Positions 9,601 through 20,625 of a DNA stretch of 64,000 nucleotides are shown here, piece by piece; the stretch's first letter is position 1, and the number at the start of each line of letters is the position of its first letter. The translations under genes were made by a program, and so were the position numbers. Source of the stretch: Gammaproteobacteria bacterium (GTDB lineage Bacteria > Pseudomonadota > Gammaproteobacteria > Burkholderiales > Burkholderiaceae_C); assembly GCA_018815325.1 (NCBI GenBank), contig JAHIYE010000001.1:1-64000 (forward strand), given 5' to 3'. The notes below the pieces were generated by a model, which saw only the letters and a program-made list of their open reading frames with translations, was not told where the DNA came from and did no database searches.

Positions 9601-10416
9601 TTAATACGATGTCGGCGCCGGTGCAGGTGTGGGCGCCGGCTTGACCGGCACGGGCGTGCTCAGACTGCCATCAGGCAGGCGCAAGGCATTGCCCTCGATC
9701 GCAACTTTCTCACCCACCTCGACCGGCGTCATTTGCTCGATCATGCGGGTGCGACCATCCTCCATGCGCAGCTGGATTTGGTAGATCGTTTCCTTCTTCA
9801 TTTTTTTCTCCACCGTATTGCCGGCCCAGCCGCCGCCCACAGCGCCCAGCACGGTGGCGGCGGTTTTCCCGCTGCCGCCACCAATCTGGTTACCGACCAG
9901 CGCACCCAGCACGCCACCGGCCACGACGCCCAGACCGCTCCCCTCACCCTCACGCTGCACTGCCGTCACTGCGGTGACGGTGCCACAGTTGATACATACC
10001 GGCTTGGCCGGTGCAGCCGGCGCCACGGAACGGGGCGCCATCGACTCGGCTGCCTGTGCAGCTTCGCGCTCCCGGACCGGCTGTGTACTTCGAACGGGGG
10101 CCGCAACAGGCACATGGGTCTTGCTGACGGTTTTGTCTTTGACCGGTGCGGCTTGTTTGGCCGGGATTGGATGCGAAACTGTCGACTCGCCACGCTTGTC
10201 GGCCGTTTCTTCCTGTGGCGGCACAATAACCGAGCCCTGCGCTGCAGGTGTTGCAGCCGGCACCATGGCCGTCAAGGGCTCAGCGGGTCGCGTCTTCACG
10301 TAGACCAGGCTGGCGGCCAGTGCAATCACGAGCACACTGAGCGCACCCACAGCGGCCCACAGCGGTTTGCTGGCGCCAGGATAGTTGACTGGATTCTGAT
10401 CAAGAGCAGTATTCAT
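9601..10416 (-). CDS. glycine-zipper 2TM domain-containing membrane protein
   Basis: About 271 residues from the ATG at 10416 (AGGA upstream). It has a single N-terminal membrane anchor (ALSVLVIALAASLVYV), then a long Pro/Ala/Lys-rich linker (about residues 55-140), a CINCG pair of cysteines, and a glycine-zipper segment (GLGVVAGGVLGALVGNQIGG, then VLGAVGGGWAGNTVEKKMKK), followed by a small beta domain with MEDGRTRMIEQ and a Pro-rich tail. The zipper plus C-terminal domain is the SlyB/17-kDa antigen type. It probably spans the periplasm as an envelope structural protein. It is convergent with the MFS gene; function unknown beyond envelope association. Confidence 0.75.
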   Translation of the reverse strand: MNTALDQNPVNYPGASKPLWAAVGALSVLVIALAASLVYVKTRPAEPLTAMVPAATPAAQGSVIVPPQEETADKRGESTVSHPIPAKQAAPVKDKTVSKTHVPVAAPVRSTQPVREREAAQAAESMAPRSVAPAAPAKPVCINCGTVTAVTAVQREGEGSGLGVVAGGVLGALVGNQIGGGSGKTAATVLGAVGGGWAGNTVEKKMKKETIYQIQLRMEDGRTRMIEQMTPVEVGEKVAIEGNALRLPDGSLSTPVPVKPAPTPAPAPTSY

Positions 10417-10548
10417 CTTGTTTTCCTTGCAGGACCGCATCAGCAGCCCGAATGGTTCGGCATCCACAAACAACGCCTGACACCATCAAAGGTAAACAAA
10501 AACTGTTCTCGATTGATGTCCTATTTGTAACTCTGCGTAAACCCCGGA

Positions 10549-13284
<2,736 letters not shown>

Positions 13285-13288
13285 GCAT

Positions 13289-13382
13289 CTCACCTGTGAA
13301 AACAATAGGCAGGTGAGCGTCGTTGGGACATCCAAGCCTGACAGGGCTGGTATTCAGCCACGCTGCAACGCTCCTTGGATGT
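13289..13382 (-). ncRNA. S-adenosylhomocysteine (SAH) riboswitch with RBS-sequestering switch
   Basis: Minus strand. The 9-bp P1 stem ACATCCAAG/CTTGGATGT (13382-13374 with 13336-13328) encloses the conserved AAGGAGCGTTGCAG core, a GGCTG/CAGCC hairpin and AGGCTTGG. Downstream ACGCTCACC can pair with GGAGCGT to form the pseudoknot (P4-like) of SAH riboswitches. The same strand, CTCACCTG (13317-13310), is a perfect 8-base complement of the ribosome site CAGGTGAG (13296-13289) of the second metH gene. Known SAH riboswitches turn expression on when SAH accumulates; the layout here fits translational control of that kind. Assigned by eye, not by covariance model. Confidence 0.85.
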
Positions 13383-13450
13383 CGTGATTTTAATGCGTTT
13401 ACGCCGCGTGCGCTGACCCGCCACAGCGGGTGTACTGAATCAGCCAGTCC

Positions 13451-14497
13451 TCAGGCAGCTTCGCGGTAGAACGGCCCGGGTGCAATGTGGCGCGCGGCCA
13501 GGGGTGCAACCGCGTCATGAATTGCACCGATGTGCTCCGGTGTGGTACCGCAACAGCCCCCCACGAGATTAACCAGGCCTTCGGCAGCGAACTCATGCAG
13601 CAGACGCGACGTCACCTCCGGCGTTTCGTCAAAGCCCGTGTCGCTCATGGGGTTTGGCAGGCCAGCATTGGGGTAGCAGCTGATGAAGGTGTCCGGTGCC
13701 ACGCGCGCCAGCTCCTGGATGTAAGGGCGCATCAGCGCCGCACCCAGCGCGCAGTTCAGGCCCACGGCCAGCGGCTGGGCATGCCGCACGCTGTGCCAGA
13801 ACGCCGTGACGGTCTGGCCGCTCAGGATGCGGCCGGACGCATCCGTCACCGTGCCGCTGATGATGAGGGGCAGGCGTTCGCCAGACTTTTCAAAATACTC
13901 GTCGATCGCGAACAGCGCTGCCTTGGCATTGAGCGTGTCGAAGATGGTCTCCACCAGCAGCACGTCGGAGCCGCCCTCAACAAGGGCCTCAACCTGTTCG
14001 TAGTAGGCGGCACGCAACTCCTCGAAGCTCACGTTGCGCGCACCCGGATCGTTCACGTCGGGGCTGATGCTCGCAGTCTTGGGTGTAGGGCCGAGGGCGC
14101 CTGCCACGAAGCGGGGATGCTCGGGGGTGCTGAATTTGTCGCAAGCTTCGCGCGCCAGCCGGGCAGAAGCCAGATTCATCTCACGCGCCAGATGCGCCAT
14201 GTCGTAATCAGCCTGCGCCACCGTTGTGGCGCCAAACGTGTTGGTCTCGACCAGATCGGCGCCCGCCGCGAGATAGCTCTCATGAATGTCACGGATCACA
14301 TCGGGCTGCGTAAGTGACAGCAATTCGTTATTGCCCTTCACATCCTTGTGAAAGTCCTTGAAGCGCTCGCCACGGTACTGCGCCTCGCTGAGCTTGAAGC
14401 GCTGGATCATGGTTCCCATGGCGCCATCCAGAATGGCGATGCGGTGCGCCAGAATGTCTGGCAGGGCCTGGGCACGGGTGTAGAGGATAGGCTTCAT
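13451..14497 (-). CDS. metH: methionine synthase, first part (homocysteine S-methyltransferase domain)
   Basis: 348 residues, matching only the N-terminal barrel of full-length MetH. It starts [15 protein letters not shown], has [19 protein letters not shown], and carries the zinc-binding cysteines: one in [10 protein letters not shown] (near residue 247) and the pair in [10 protein letters not shown] (near residue 315). It binds and activates homocysteine. The normal MetH linker to the folate domain is replaced by a stop, a 166-base gap with the SAH riboswitch, and a new start. A small GC hairpin (13416-13431) follows the stop. The split form is known in Burkholderiales, so this is not a pseudogene. 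No clear Shine-Dalgarno sequence at the ATG. Confidence 0.93.
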   Translation of the reverse strand: MKPILYTRAQALPDILAHRIAILDGAMGTMIQRFKLSEAQYRGERFKDFHKDVKGNNELLSLTQPDVIRDIHESYLAAGADLVETNTFGATTVAQADYDMAHLAREMNLASARLAREACDKFSTPEHPRFVAGALGPTPKTASISPDVNDPGARNVSFEELRAAYYEQVEALVEGGSDVLLVETIFDTLNAKAALFAIDEYFEKSGERLPLIISGTVTDASGRILSGQTVTAFWHSVRHAQPLAVGLNCALGAALMRPYIQELARVAPDTFISCYPNAGLPNPMSDTGFDETPEVTSRLLHEFAAEGLVNLVGGCCGTTPEHIGAIHDAVAPLAARHIAPGPFYREAA

Positions 14498-14629
14498 GTC
14501 AGCAGCATTGTGAAATGCATCGAGGGTGGTACATACTTGCGAACTCGGCTCTCGATGCCGTAGAACAGAGTCTTGTAGTGTATTGGTTTCGTCTTCAACC
14601 TGGCCACTGACAGGTTTTTGAAAGCCCGG

Positions 14630-15604
14630 ATGATGTTTGAGCGTGAATGTCGCTATACCCTTCTGGCAGGGCTGCTCGCCCTGACCGGCTGCTCACCCCC
14701 GGCCGCACACAACTGGTCGGGCTATGTGGAGGGCGAGTACGTCCATGTGGCGTCCGCCTTGGGCGGCACGTTGACCGCACTGCATGTGCGTACCGGTGAC
14801 GAGGCCGCCAGGGACATGCCCTTGTTTGCGCTGGAGGCCGAAAGCGAGCAGGCTGCGCGGCTGGAAGCCGATGCCCGACTGGCCCGGGCCCAGGCCCAGG
14901 TAGCCAACGCCGCCAAAGGCAAGCGCCGCGACGAGATTGCGGTTATTCAGGCACAACGCGAGCAGGCCCAGGCACAGGCCCGGCTTGCTGCGGCGGAACT
15001 GGCCCGTGAAGAGCAGCTGCTCAGGAAAGGTTTCGTGTCGCAGGCACGCAGCGACGACCTGCGCACCGCCGTCACGCAAAGCCGGGCCCGCGTGGAAGAG
15101 TTGAGTGCCCAGTTGCGTGTGGCCCAGCTGCCGGCACGCGCCGACGAACGTGTCGGCATGGCAGCAGACGCGGACGCCGCACGCCAGTCATTGCGCCAAC
15201 TGGCCTGGCGCGAGGCACAGAAAACACGCAATGCGCCCGTGAGTGGGCGTGTCGCCGAAGTTTTCTTTCGCGTTGGCGAGTCGGTTCAGGCCGGCCAGCC
15301 CGTGCTGTCACTGCTTCCACCGGAAAACATCAAGGTCCGATTTTTTGTGCCCGAAGCGGCGCTGGGCCAACTGCGCCTGGGCGCCAGGGTCAACATCCAG
15401 TGTGATGGCTGCTCCACCCTGATTCCCGCCAGCGTGAGCTTCATCGCCAACCGGGCCGAATACACGCCGCCCGTGATCTATTCCAACGCGCAACGCGCCA
15501 AGCTCGTGTTCATGGTGGAAGCCCGCCCCGCCCCGGCAGCCGCCACACAGCTCAAACCGGGCCAGCCAGTGGATGTGCTGCCCGCCATCCAGACCACCCC
15601 ATGA
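14630..15604 (+). CDS. HlyD family efflux adaptor, lipoprotein-like
   Basis: About 324 residues; ATG at 14630 preferred (a TTG at 14618 and an ATG at 14633 are alternatives). A short signal ends in a lipobox, LLALTGC, so it is probably lipid-anchored. A split biotinyl-lipoyl domain ([20 protein letters not shown] and [20 protein letters not shown]) flanks a long Ala/Arg/Gln/Glu coiled-coil hairpin (about residues 65-165); a beta-barrel domain follows. It bridges an inner-membrane exporter to the periplasm. The stop overlaps the ATP-binding gene by 4 bases, forming an adaptor-ATPase-permease operon of the YbhG/YhiI type. Substrate unknown. Confidence 0.87.
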   Translation: MMFERECRYTLLAGLLALTGCSPPAAHNWSGYVEGEYVHVASALGGTLTALHVRTGDEAARDMPLFALEAESEQAARLEADARLARAQAQVANAAKGKRRDEIAVIQAQREQAQAQARLAAAELAREEQLLRKGFVSQARSDDLRTAVTQSRARVEELSAQLRVAQLPARADERVGMAADADAARQSLRQLAWREAQKTRNAPVSGRVAEVFFRVGESVQAGQPVLSLLPPENIKVRFFVPEAALGQLRLGARVNIQCDGCSTLIPASVSFIANRAEYTPPVIYSNAQRAKLVFMVEARPAPAAATQLKPGQPVDVLPAIQTTP

Positions 15605-16533
15605 CGCTGGCCATTGATGTCAAAGGCCTGACCAAGCGTTATGGCGGCCGGGCCGTGGTGGATGATGTCCGCGTGACGCTGGCACCGGGACGTATCTGCG
15701 GCTTTCTGGGCCCCAACGGCAGTGGCAAGACCACCACCATCCGCATGCTCTGTGGCCTGCTCACACCCGATGCCGGCACGGGTAGCTGCCTGGGATTCGA
15801 CCTCGTTACCCAGGCGGCTCAAATCAAGCGCCAGGTCGGCTACATGACCCAGCGCTTCGGCCTCTACGAAGACCTCAGCATTCGCGAAAACCTCGATTTC
15901 ATTGCGCGCCTGTTCAGCCTGCCACAGCGTCGGCAAACGGTGGCCCAGGCGCTGGATCGGCTGGGTCTCAGCGCGCGGCGCGATCAACTCGCTGGCACCT
16001 TGTCAGGTGGCTGGAAGCAGCGACTCGCGTTGGCCGCCTGCCTGCTCCATGAGCCACGCCTGCTGCTGCTCGATGAGCCCACCGCGGGTGTTGACCCCAA
16101 GGCGCGCCGCGACTTCTGGGACGAAATCCACCGCCTTGCGGCACAAGGCATCACCGTGCTGGTGTCGACCCATTACATGGACGAGGCCGAGCGCTGTCAT
16201 GAACTCATGTACATCGCCAACGGCCGTGTGCTCACGCGCGGCACACAGCAGCAGATCATCGACGAGGCGGCCCTGTCAGTCTGGTCGATCGCGGGCCCCG
16301 ATCCAGATGCACTGGTCGAGCCCCTCAAGCAATTGCCCGGCGTGCTGAGTGTGGCTGCTTTTGGCAATACCCTGCATGTGACGGGGGATGACCCGCAGCA
16401 GCTGGCAGCAGCCCTGGCACCCTACCGCAATCGAGAAGACCTGCGGCTGACACCCGCGCAGGCCAATCTGGAGGATGTCTTTATCAGCCTGATCAGCAAG
16501 CGCGGCAACAACCATGAGGCGGTGCCGGCATGA
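15601..16533 (+). CDS. ABC transporter ATP-binding protein
   Basis: 310 residues with one nucleotide-binding domain: Walker A GPNGSGKTTTIRML, Q-loop region YMTQRFGLYEDLSIRENLDF, signature LSGGWKQRLALAACLLHEPR (W in place of the more common Q), Walker B LLLLDEPTAGVDP and the H-loop STHYMDEAERC. The C-terminal extension (GRVLTRGTQQQIIDE onwards) is typical of ABC-2/DrrA-type exporters. Both ends overlap their neighbours by ATGA (15601-15604 and 16530-16533), so the three genes are translationally coupled. It energises the permease encoded by the next gene. Confidence 0.93.
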   Translation: MTLAIDVKGLTKRYGGRAVVDDVRVTLAPGRICGFLGPNGSGKTTTIRMLCGLLTPDAGTGSCLGFDLVTQAAQIKRQVGYMTQRFGLYEDLSIRENLDFIARLFSLPQRRQTVAQALDRLGLSARRDQLAGTLSGGWKQRLALAACLLHEPRLLLLDEPTAGVDPKARRDFWDEIHRLAAQGITVLVSTHYMDEAERCHELMYIANGRVLTRGTQQQIIDEAALSVWSIAGPDPDALVEPLKQLPGVLSVAAFGNTLHVTGDDPQQLAAALAPYRNREDLRLTPAQANLEDVFISLISKRGNNHEAVPA

Positions 16534-17666
16534 ACCGATCCTTCTCTCCGTCGCGCGTTCTCGCGATCATCATCAAGGAATTCCAGCAGATGCTGCGCGA
16601 CCGGTTGACCTTTGCCATGGCCATCGGCGTGCCGGTGATGCAGCTGGTGCTGTTCGGCTATGCCATCAACAATGACCCCAAAGGCCTGCCCACCGTGCTC
16701 GTCGCCCAGGACAATGGGCCGCTGGCCCGCAGTCTGCTGGCATCGATCCAGAACACGGGTTATTTCAGGATCACGGCCCAGACCGCCAGCGAGGCCGAGG
16801 CCGAGCGCCTGCTGGAGACGGGCGAGGTCCAGTTCATGATTGCGCTGCCGCCCGATTTTTCGCAGCGTGTCGTACGCGGTGAGAAACCTGCACTGCTGGT
16901 GGCCGTGGACGCCACCGACCCCTCTTCGGCCAGCAACGCCCTCAGTGCTCTTGCGCAAGTCACCACCACGGCACTGGCACATGACCTGAGCGGCCCGCTG
17001 GCAAGCCTGCAGCCTCGTGAGCCCCCCTTCGAGCTCAGGATTCACCGCCGCTACAACCCCGAAGGTCTGACGCGCTACAACATCGTGCCAGGGTTGATCG
17101 GCACCATCCTGACCATGACCATGGTGATGCTCACCTCGCTTGCCATGACGCGCGAGCGCGAGCGCGGCACCATGGAAAACCTGCTGGCCACCCCGGTACG
17201 CCCGCTGGAGGTGATGCTGGGCAAGATCGCCCCCTACGTCCTGCTGGGCTATGTGCAGCTTGGCGTGATCATCCTGGCCGCCGTGCTGCTTTTCGAAGTG
17301 CCGATCCTGGGCAGCCTCACACTGCTCATGGCCGTCATTGGCCTGTTCATGCTGGCCAACCTGGGCGTGGGTTTTACCTTCTCGACGCTGGCGACCAACC
17401 AGCTGCAGGCGATGCAGATGACGTTTTTCTTCTTCCTGCCTTCGATGTTGCTGTCGGGTTTCATGTTCCCGTTTCGTGGCATGCCGCAGTGGGCCCAGTG
17501 GCTGGGCGAGCTGTTGCCACTGACCCATTTTCTGCGGGCAGTGCGCGCCATCATGCTGAAGGGCGCCCAGGCGCCTGACATTGCCGGCAGCGTCTGGCCC
17601 ATGGCCTTGTTCCTGCTCGTAGCCGGTGCGCTGGCCCTCAAGCGCTACCGTCAGACGCTGGACTGA
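16530..17666 (+). CDS. ABC-2 type transporter permease
   Basis: 378 residues. There is one N-terminal membrane helix (LTFAMAIGVPVMQLVLFGYAI), a large periplasmic domain (about residues 50-170) and a bundle of five C-terminal helices containing LTSLAMTRERERGTMENLLA, the ABC-2 E-loop signature, and LPSMLLSGFMFPFRGMP. This is the YbhS/YbhR type of permease paired with an HlyD adaptor and a single ATPase. Only one permease is present, so the exporter is probably a homodimer. Stop at 17666; no terminator is evident before the rhodanese gene 48 bases on. Confidence 0.92.
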   Translation: MNRSFSPSRVLAIIIKEFQQMLRDRLTFAMAIGVPVMQLVLFGYAINNDPKGLPTVLVAQDNGPLARSLLASIQNTGYFRITAQTASEAEAERLLETGEVQFMIALPPDFSQRVVRGEKPALLVAVDATDPSSASNALSALAQVTTTALAHDLSGPLASLQPREPPFELRIHRRYNPEGLTRYNIVPGLIGTILTMTMVMLTSLAMTRERERGTMENLLATPVRPLEVMLGKIAPYVLLGYVQLGVIILAAVLLFEVPILGSLTLLMAVIGLFMLANLGVGFTFSTLATNQLQAMQMTFFFFLPSMLLSGFMFPFRGMPQWAQWLGELLPLTHFLRAVRAIMLKGAQAPDIAGSVWPMALFLLVAGALALKRYRQTLD

Positions 17667-17714
17667 CAAGACAGCGCGCCGACGGGTCATTCAAAACCCG
17701 GGACAATAGCGGGT

Positions 17715-18107
17715 ATGAAAAATCTGCTCCCCAAAGAAACTTGGGCCCTGCTTCAACAAGAACCCGACGCGCTGTTTATCGATGTCCGCATGGAGATCGA
17801 GTCTCTCTACGTGGGTCGCCCCCCCGGGGTCCACATGATTGCCTGGTACGAATACCCGGAACTCACGCCCAACCCCGAGGCCTTTGTCGAAGCCGTTACC
17901 AACGAAGCTGGCGACAAGACGCGCACCGTGATCCTGATCTGCCGCAGTGGCAAACGCACCCTGGACGCCGCCCACGCCCTCGAAGCCGCCGGCTTCACGA
18001 GGGTCATCAATGTGCTGCACGGCTTTGAGGGCGATCTGGACGACACCTTCCATCGCTCCACCCTTAACGGCTGGCGTTTTGACGGTCTGCCCTGGGAGCA
18101 GTTGTAG
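17715..18107 (+). CDS. rhodanese-like domain protein
   Basis: 130 residues, a single rhodanese domain. DALFIDVRMEIESLYVG is the first signature, and the active-site loop is LICRSGKRTLDAAHALEAAG with the catalytic Cys in CRSGKRT; it ends HRSTLNGWRFDGLPW. Such proteins carry persulfide sulfur in sulfur transfer or detoxification. It lies between the exporter and recQ with its own start (GGGTATG just upstream) and no clear partner. Confidence 0.88.
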   Translation: MKNLLPKETWALLQQEPDALFIDVRMEIESLYVGRPPGVHMIAWYEYPELTPNPEAFVEAVTNEAGDKTRTVILICRSGKRTLDAAHALEAAGFTRVINVLHGFEGDLDDTFHRSTLNGWRFDGLPWEQL

Positions 18108-18147
18108 ACTAAATTGGCACCTAGACCTCATCCATATTGCGGTATTA

Positions 18148-18164
18148 GCTACTATTTTCATAGC
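18148..18164. repeat. 17-bp palindromic repeat core, copy 2 (recQ leader)
   Basis: GCTACTATTTTCATAGC, with the GCTA/TAGC termini and 17-base length of the family. It ends eight bases before the TTG start of recQ and carries the in-frame stop (TAG at 18161) that limits the recQ frame. Confidence 0.7.
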
Positions 18165-18172
18165 ACTCAGTT

Positions 18173-20128
18173 TTGTCTCCTCATCAGATATTGAGCGAGG
18201 TGTTCGGATACGAACAGTTTCGCGGCCCCCAGCAAGCCATCGTGGAACACGTCGTGGCCGGTGGCGACGCGCTGGTCCTCATGCCCACGGGCGGCGGCAA
18301 GTCGCTGTGCTACCAGATCCCGGCCATCGCGCGCCAGCAGGCCGGCTGCGGCATCACCATCGTGGTCTCGCCGCTGATCGCGCTGATGCACGACCAGGTC
18401 GGCGCGCTGCACGAAGCCGGGGTCGAGGCGGCTTTTCTCAACTCGAGCCTGAGTTCCGAGCAGGCCGCTCAGGTTGAGAAACGCCTGCTGCGCGGCGAAA
18501 TCACACTGCTGTATGCCGCCCCCGAGCGCGTGACCACGCCACGCTTTCTGGCACAGCTCGACTCGCTCGCCGAGCGCGGACAGCTCGCGCTGTTCGCGAT
18601 TGACGAGGCCCACTGCGTCAGCCAGTGGGGGCACGATTTCCGGCCTGAGTACCGGGCTTTGTCGGTGCTGCATGAGCGCTTTGCGGGCGTGCCGCGCATT
18701 GCGCTGACCGCCACCGCCGATGCGCTGACCCGCGCCGACATCGTCGAGCGCCTGCAACTCGAGGAAGCCCGCCAGTTCGTCAGCAGCTTCGACCGCCCCA
18801 ACATCCGCTACACCATTGTCGAGAAGAAAGACGCCAGCACCCAGTTGCTGCGCTTCATCGAGCGGGAGCACGAGGAAGACGCCGGCATCGTCTACTGCCA
18901 ATCACGCCGCAAAGTCGAGGACACGGCGCAGGCGCTGTGTGATGCCGGCCTGAAGGCCCTGCCCTACCATGCGGGCCTGGACCCCGCGGTGCGACAGACC
19001 AACCAGGACCGGTTTTTACGGGAGGAAGGCCTCGTGATGGTGGCGACCATTGCCTTCGGCATGGGCATCGACAAGCCCGATGTGCGCTTTGTCGCCCACC
19101 TGGACATGCCCAAGAACATCGAGGGCTACTACCAGGAAACCGGCCGCGCCGGCCGTGACGGCCTGCCAGCTGATGCCTGGATGACGTATGGCCTGCAGGA
19201 TGTGGTGAACCAGCGCCGCATGATCGACGAAAGCCCCGCGGGCGAGGAATTCAAGCAGGTCATGCGGGGCAAGCTTGACGCATTGCTGTCACTCGCGGAG
19301 GGCACGGACTGCCGTCGCGTTCGCCTGCTGGCTTATTTTGGGGAAATCTATCCGGTCAATCAGGCGTCCGCCGCCGGGCCGTCCCAAGGCGGACACGGCC
19401 CCACGTCCGAGCAAAGCGCTGGACAAGCCGGCACCGAGGGGCAGCAAGGACACGAAGTGCCGAGCGTGGGGGCTCGTTGCGGAAACTGTGACAACTGCCT
19501 GAACCCACCCGCAGTGTGGGACGGTACCGACGCCGCGCGCAAGTTGCTGAGCTGCATCTACCGCGTACACCAGTCCAGCGGCATCAGCTTTGGTGCCGGC
19601 CACCTCATGGACATCCTGCGCGGCAAAGACACGGAAAAAGTCCGCCAGTTCGGCCATGAGACGCTGAGTACCTTTGGCATCGGTGCCGAGTTCAGCGAAG
19701 TGCAGTTGCGCGGCGTGTTGCGCCAGCTCATCGCCATTGGCGCCGTGGCTGTCGATGCACAGGCCTTCAACACCTTGCAACTCACGGAAGGCTCGCGTGC
19801 CGTGCTCAAGGGCGAGGTCACCATCCGCCTGCGCGAGTCGGTCTCCACGCCCACAGCGAAGCGCGCACGCCGCCCTGGCTCAGTGGCTCCGGCAGGCATC
19901 AACCTGGGCGTCGACGCACAGGCCCGCTTCATCAACCTCAAGAGCTGGCGCGCTGAAGTCGCGCGGGAACACAACCTGCCGGCCTATGTGATTTTTCACG
20001 ACGCCACGCTTGCGACGATTGCCGAGCGCGCCCCGCAGACGCTCGATGACCTGCAGGGCATCAGCGGCATCGGGGCGAAAAAAATGGAAGCGTATGGGGA
20101 AGAAGTGCTGCGGGTGGTAGGCGGCTAG
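18173..20128 (+). CDS. recQ: ATP-dependent DNA helicase RecQ
   Basis: 651 residues. The frame begins with TTG at 18173, just after an in-frame TAG, and no ATG precedes the conserved [19 protein letters not shown], so a TTG start is inferred. Helicase motifs: Walker [13 protein letters not shown] (near residue 37), DEAH as [25 protein letters not shown] (motif VI). Then come the zinc-binding RQC region (first Cys in [13 protein letters not shown], the other three in CGNCDNC), winged helix, and a C-terminal HRDC domain (near 570-645). RecQ unwinds DNA 3' to 5' in recombination and repair. About 38 extra residues rich in Gly/Gln/Ser/Ala separate the first zinc cysteine from the other three. Confidence 0.93.
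   Translation: MSPHQILSEVFGYEQFRGPQQAIVEHVVAGGDALVLMPTGGGKSLCYQIPAIARQQAGCGITIVVSPLIALMHDQVGALHEAGVEAAFLNSSLSSEQAAQVEKRLLRGEITLLYAAPERVTTPRFLAQLDSLAERGQLALFAIDEAHCVSQWGHDFRPEYRALSVLHERFAGVPRIALTATADALTRADIVERLQLEEARQFVSSFDRPNIRYTIVEKKDASTQLLRFIEREHEEDAGIVYCQSRRKVEDTAQALCDAGLKALPYHAGLDPAVRQTNQDRFLREEGLVMVATIAFGMGIDKPDVRFVAHLDMPKNIEGYYQETGRAGRDGLPADAWMTYGLQDVVNQRRMIDESPAGEEFKQVMRGKLDALLSLAEGTDCRRVRLLAYFGEIYPVNQASAAGPSQGGHGPTSEQSAGQAGTEGQQGHEVPSVGARCGNCDNCLNPPAVWDGTDAARKLLSCIYRVHQSSGISFGAGHLMDILRGKDTEKVRQFGHETLSTFGIGAEFSEVQLRGVLRQLIAIGAVAVDAQAFNTLQLTEGSRAVLKGEVTIRLRESVSTPTAKRARRPGSVAPAGINLGVDAQARFINLKSWRAEVAREHNLPAYVIFHDATLATIAERAPQTLDDLQGISGIGAKKMEAYGEEVLRVVGG
19361..19477 (+). repeat. repeat-like in-frame insertion inside recQ
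   Basis: This stretch encodes about 39 low-complexity residues (from [10 protein letters not shown] to EVPSVGAR) absent from the compact zinc module of well-known RecQ proteins. At the DNA level it contains GCCCCACG near its start and CGTGGGGGC at its end as inverted arms, with a GAGGGGCAGC centre, resembling GC-rich palindromic elements dispersed in Comamonadaceae genomes. The reading frame is preserved. That it is a repeat insertion is inference. Confidence 0.5.
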
Positions 20129-20155
20129 GCACCCCCGACCCGCATTGGCCAGCCA

Positions 20156-20449
20156 TTAATGGTGGCGGAAGCTGCTCTCGTAGGACATGGCCGCACCTGT
20201 CATGGTGTTTTGCAGGCGTTCAATCGCGCGGCTGTGGCGCGCCGCGTTCTGGCTGTCGCTCAGATGCTGGCGATGGTATTGAACCAGGCTGTCCAGTTTG
20301 GTCCGGCAGGCGTCGAGCACACCACCGAAATTCAGGGCGATGTAGGCGATATGGTCTGCATGGGTATGGCGAAACTCGTCCGACCACTGCTTGAACAGTT
20401 GGCCTTTGTACGTGCCTTTTTCCGGAACCTTGATGAGATTTTTGTGCAT
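20156..20449 (-). CDS. hypothetical protein, 97 residues
   Basis: The translation begins MHKNLIKVPEKGTYKGQLFK and ends MSYESSFRHH. It is polar, rich in His, Arg and Gln, and mostly helical in the second half (LDACRTKLDSLVQYHRQHLSD), with no signal peptide or membrane segment. I do not recognise the family. It is convergent with recQ, whose stop lies 28 bases away, and is preceded on its own strand by the AAA+ gene, 176 bases upstream. Residue composition looks like a real protein rather than an antisense shadow, but the start lacks a good ribosome site. Confidence 0.55.
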   Translation of the reverse strand: MHKNLIKVPEKGTYKGQLFKQWSDEFRHTHADHIAYIALNFGGVLDACRTKLDSLVQYHRQHLSDSQNAARHSRAIERLQNTMTGAAMSYESSFRHH

Positions 20450-20625
20450 GGCAGCAAATCATTGATTTAAGAGTTGATGCTTGCAAAGTCGTCCTGCGGG
20501 GTTTCCAAGGCGCCGGCTCTTTTGGCATCGCGTTGAGTTATCACGCGCCAGCCTGCCGCTTGGTTGACACAATGTTTACAAAATTCCTGCGGGCAGCGTT
20601 AAATCATCCCGATGTAGGGATTCGA

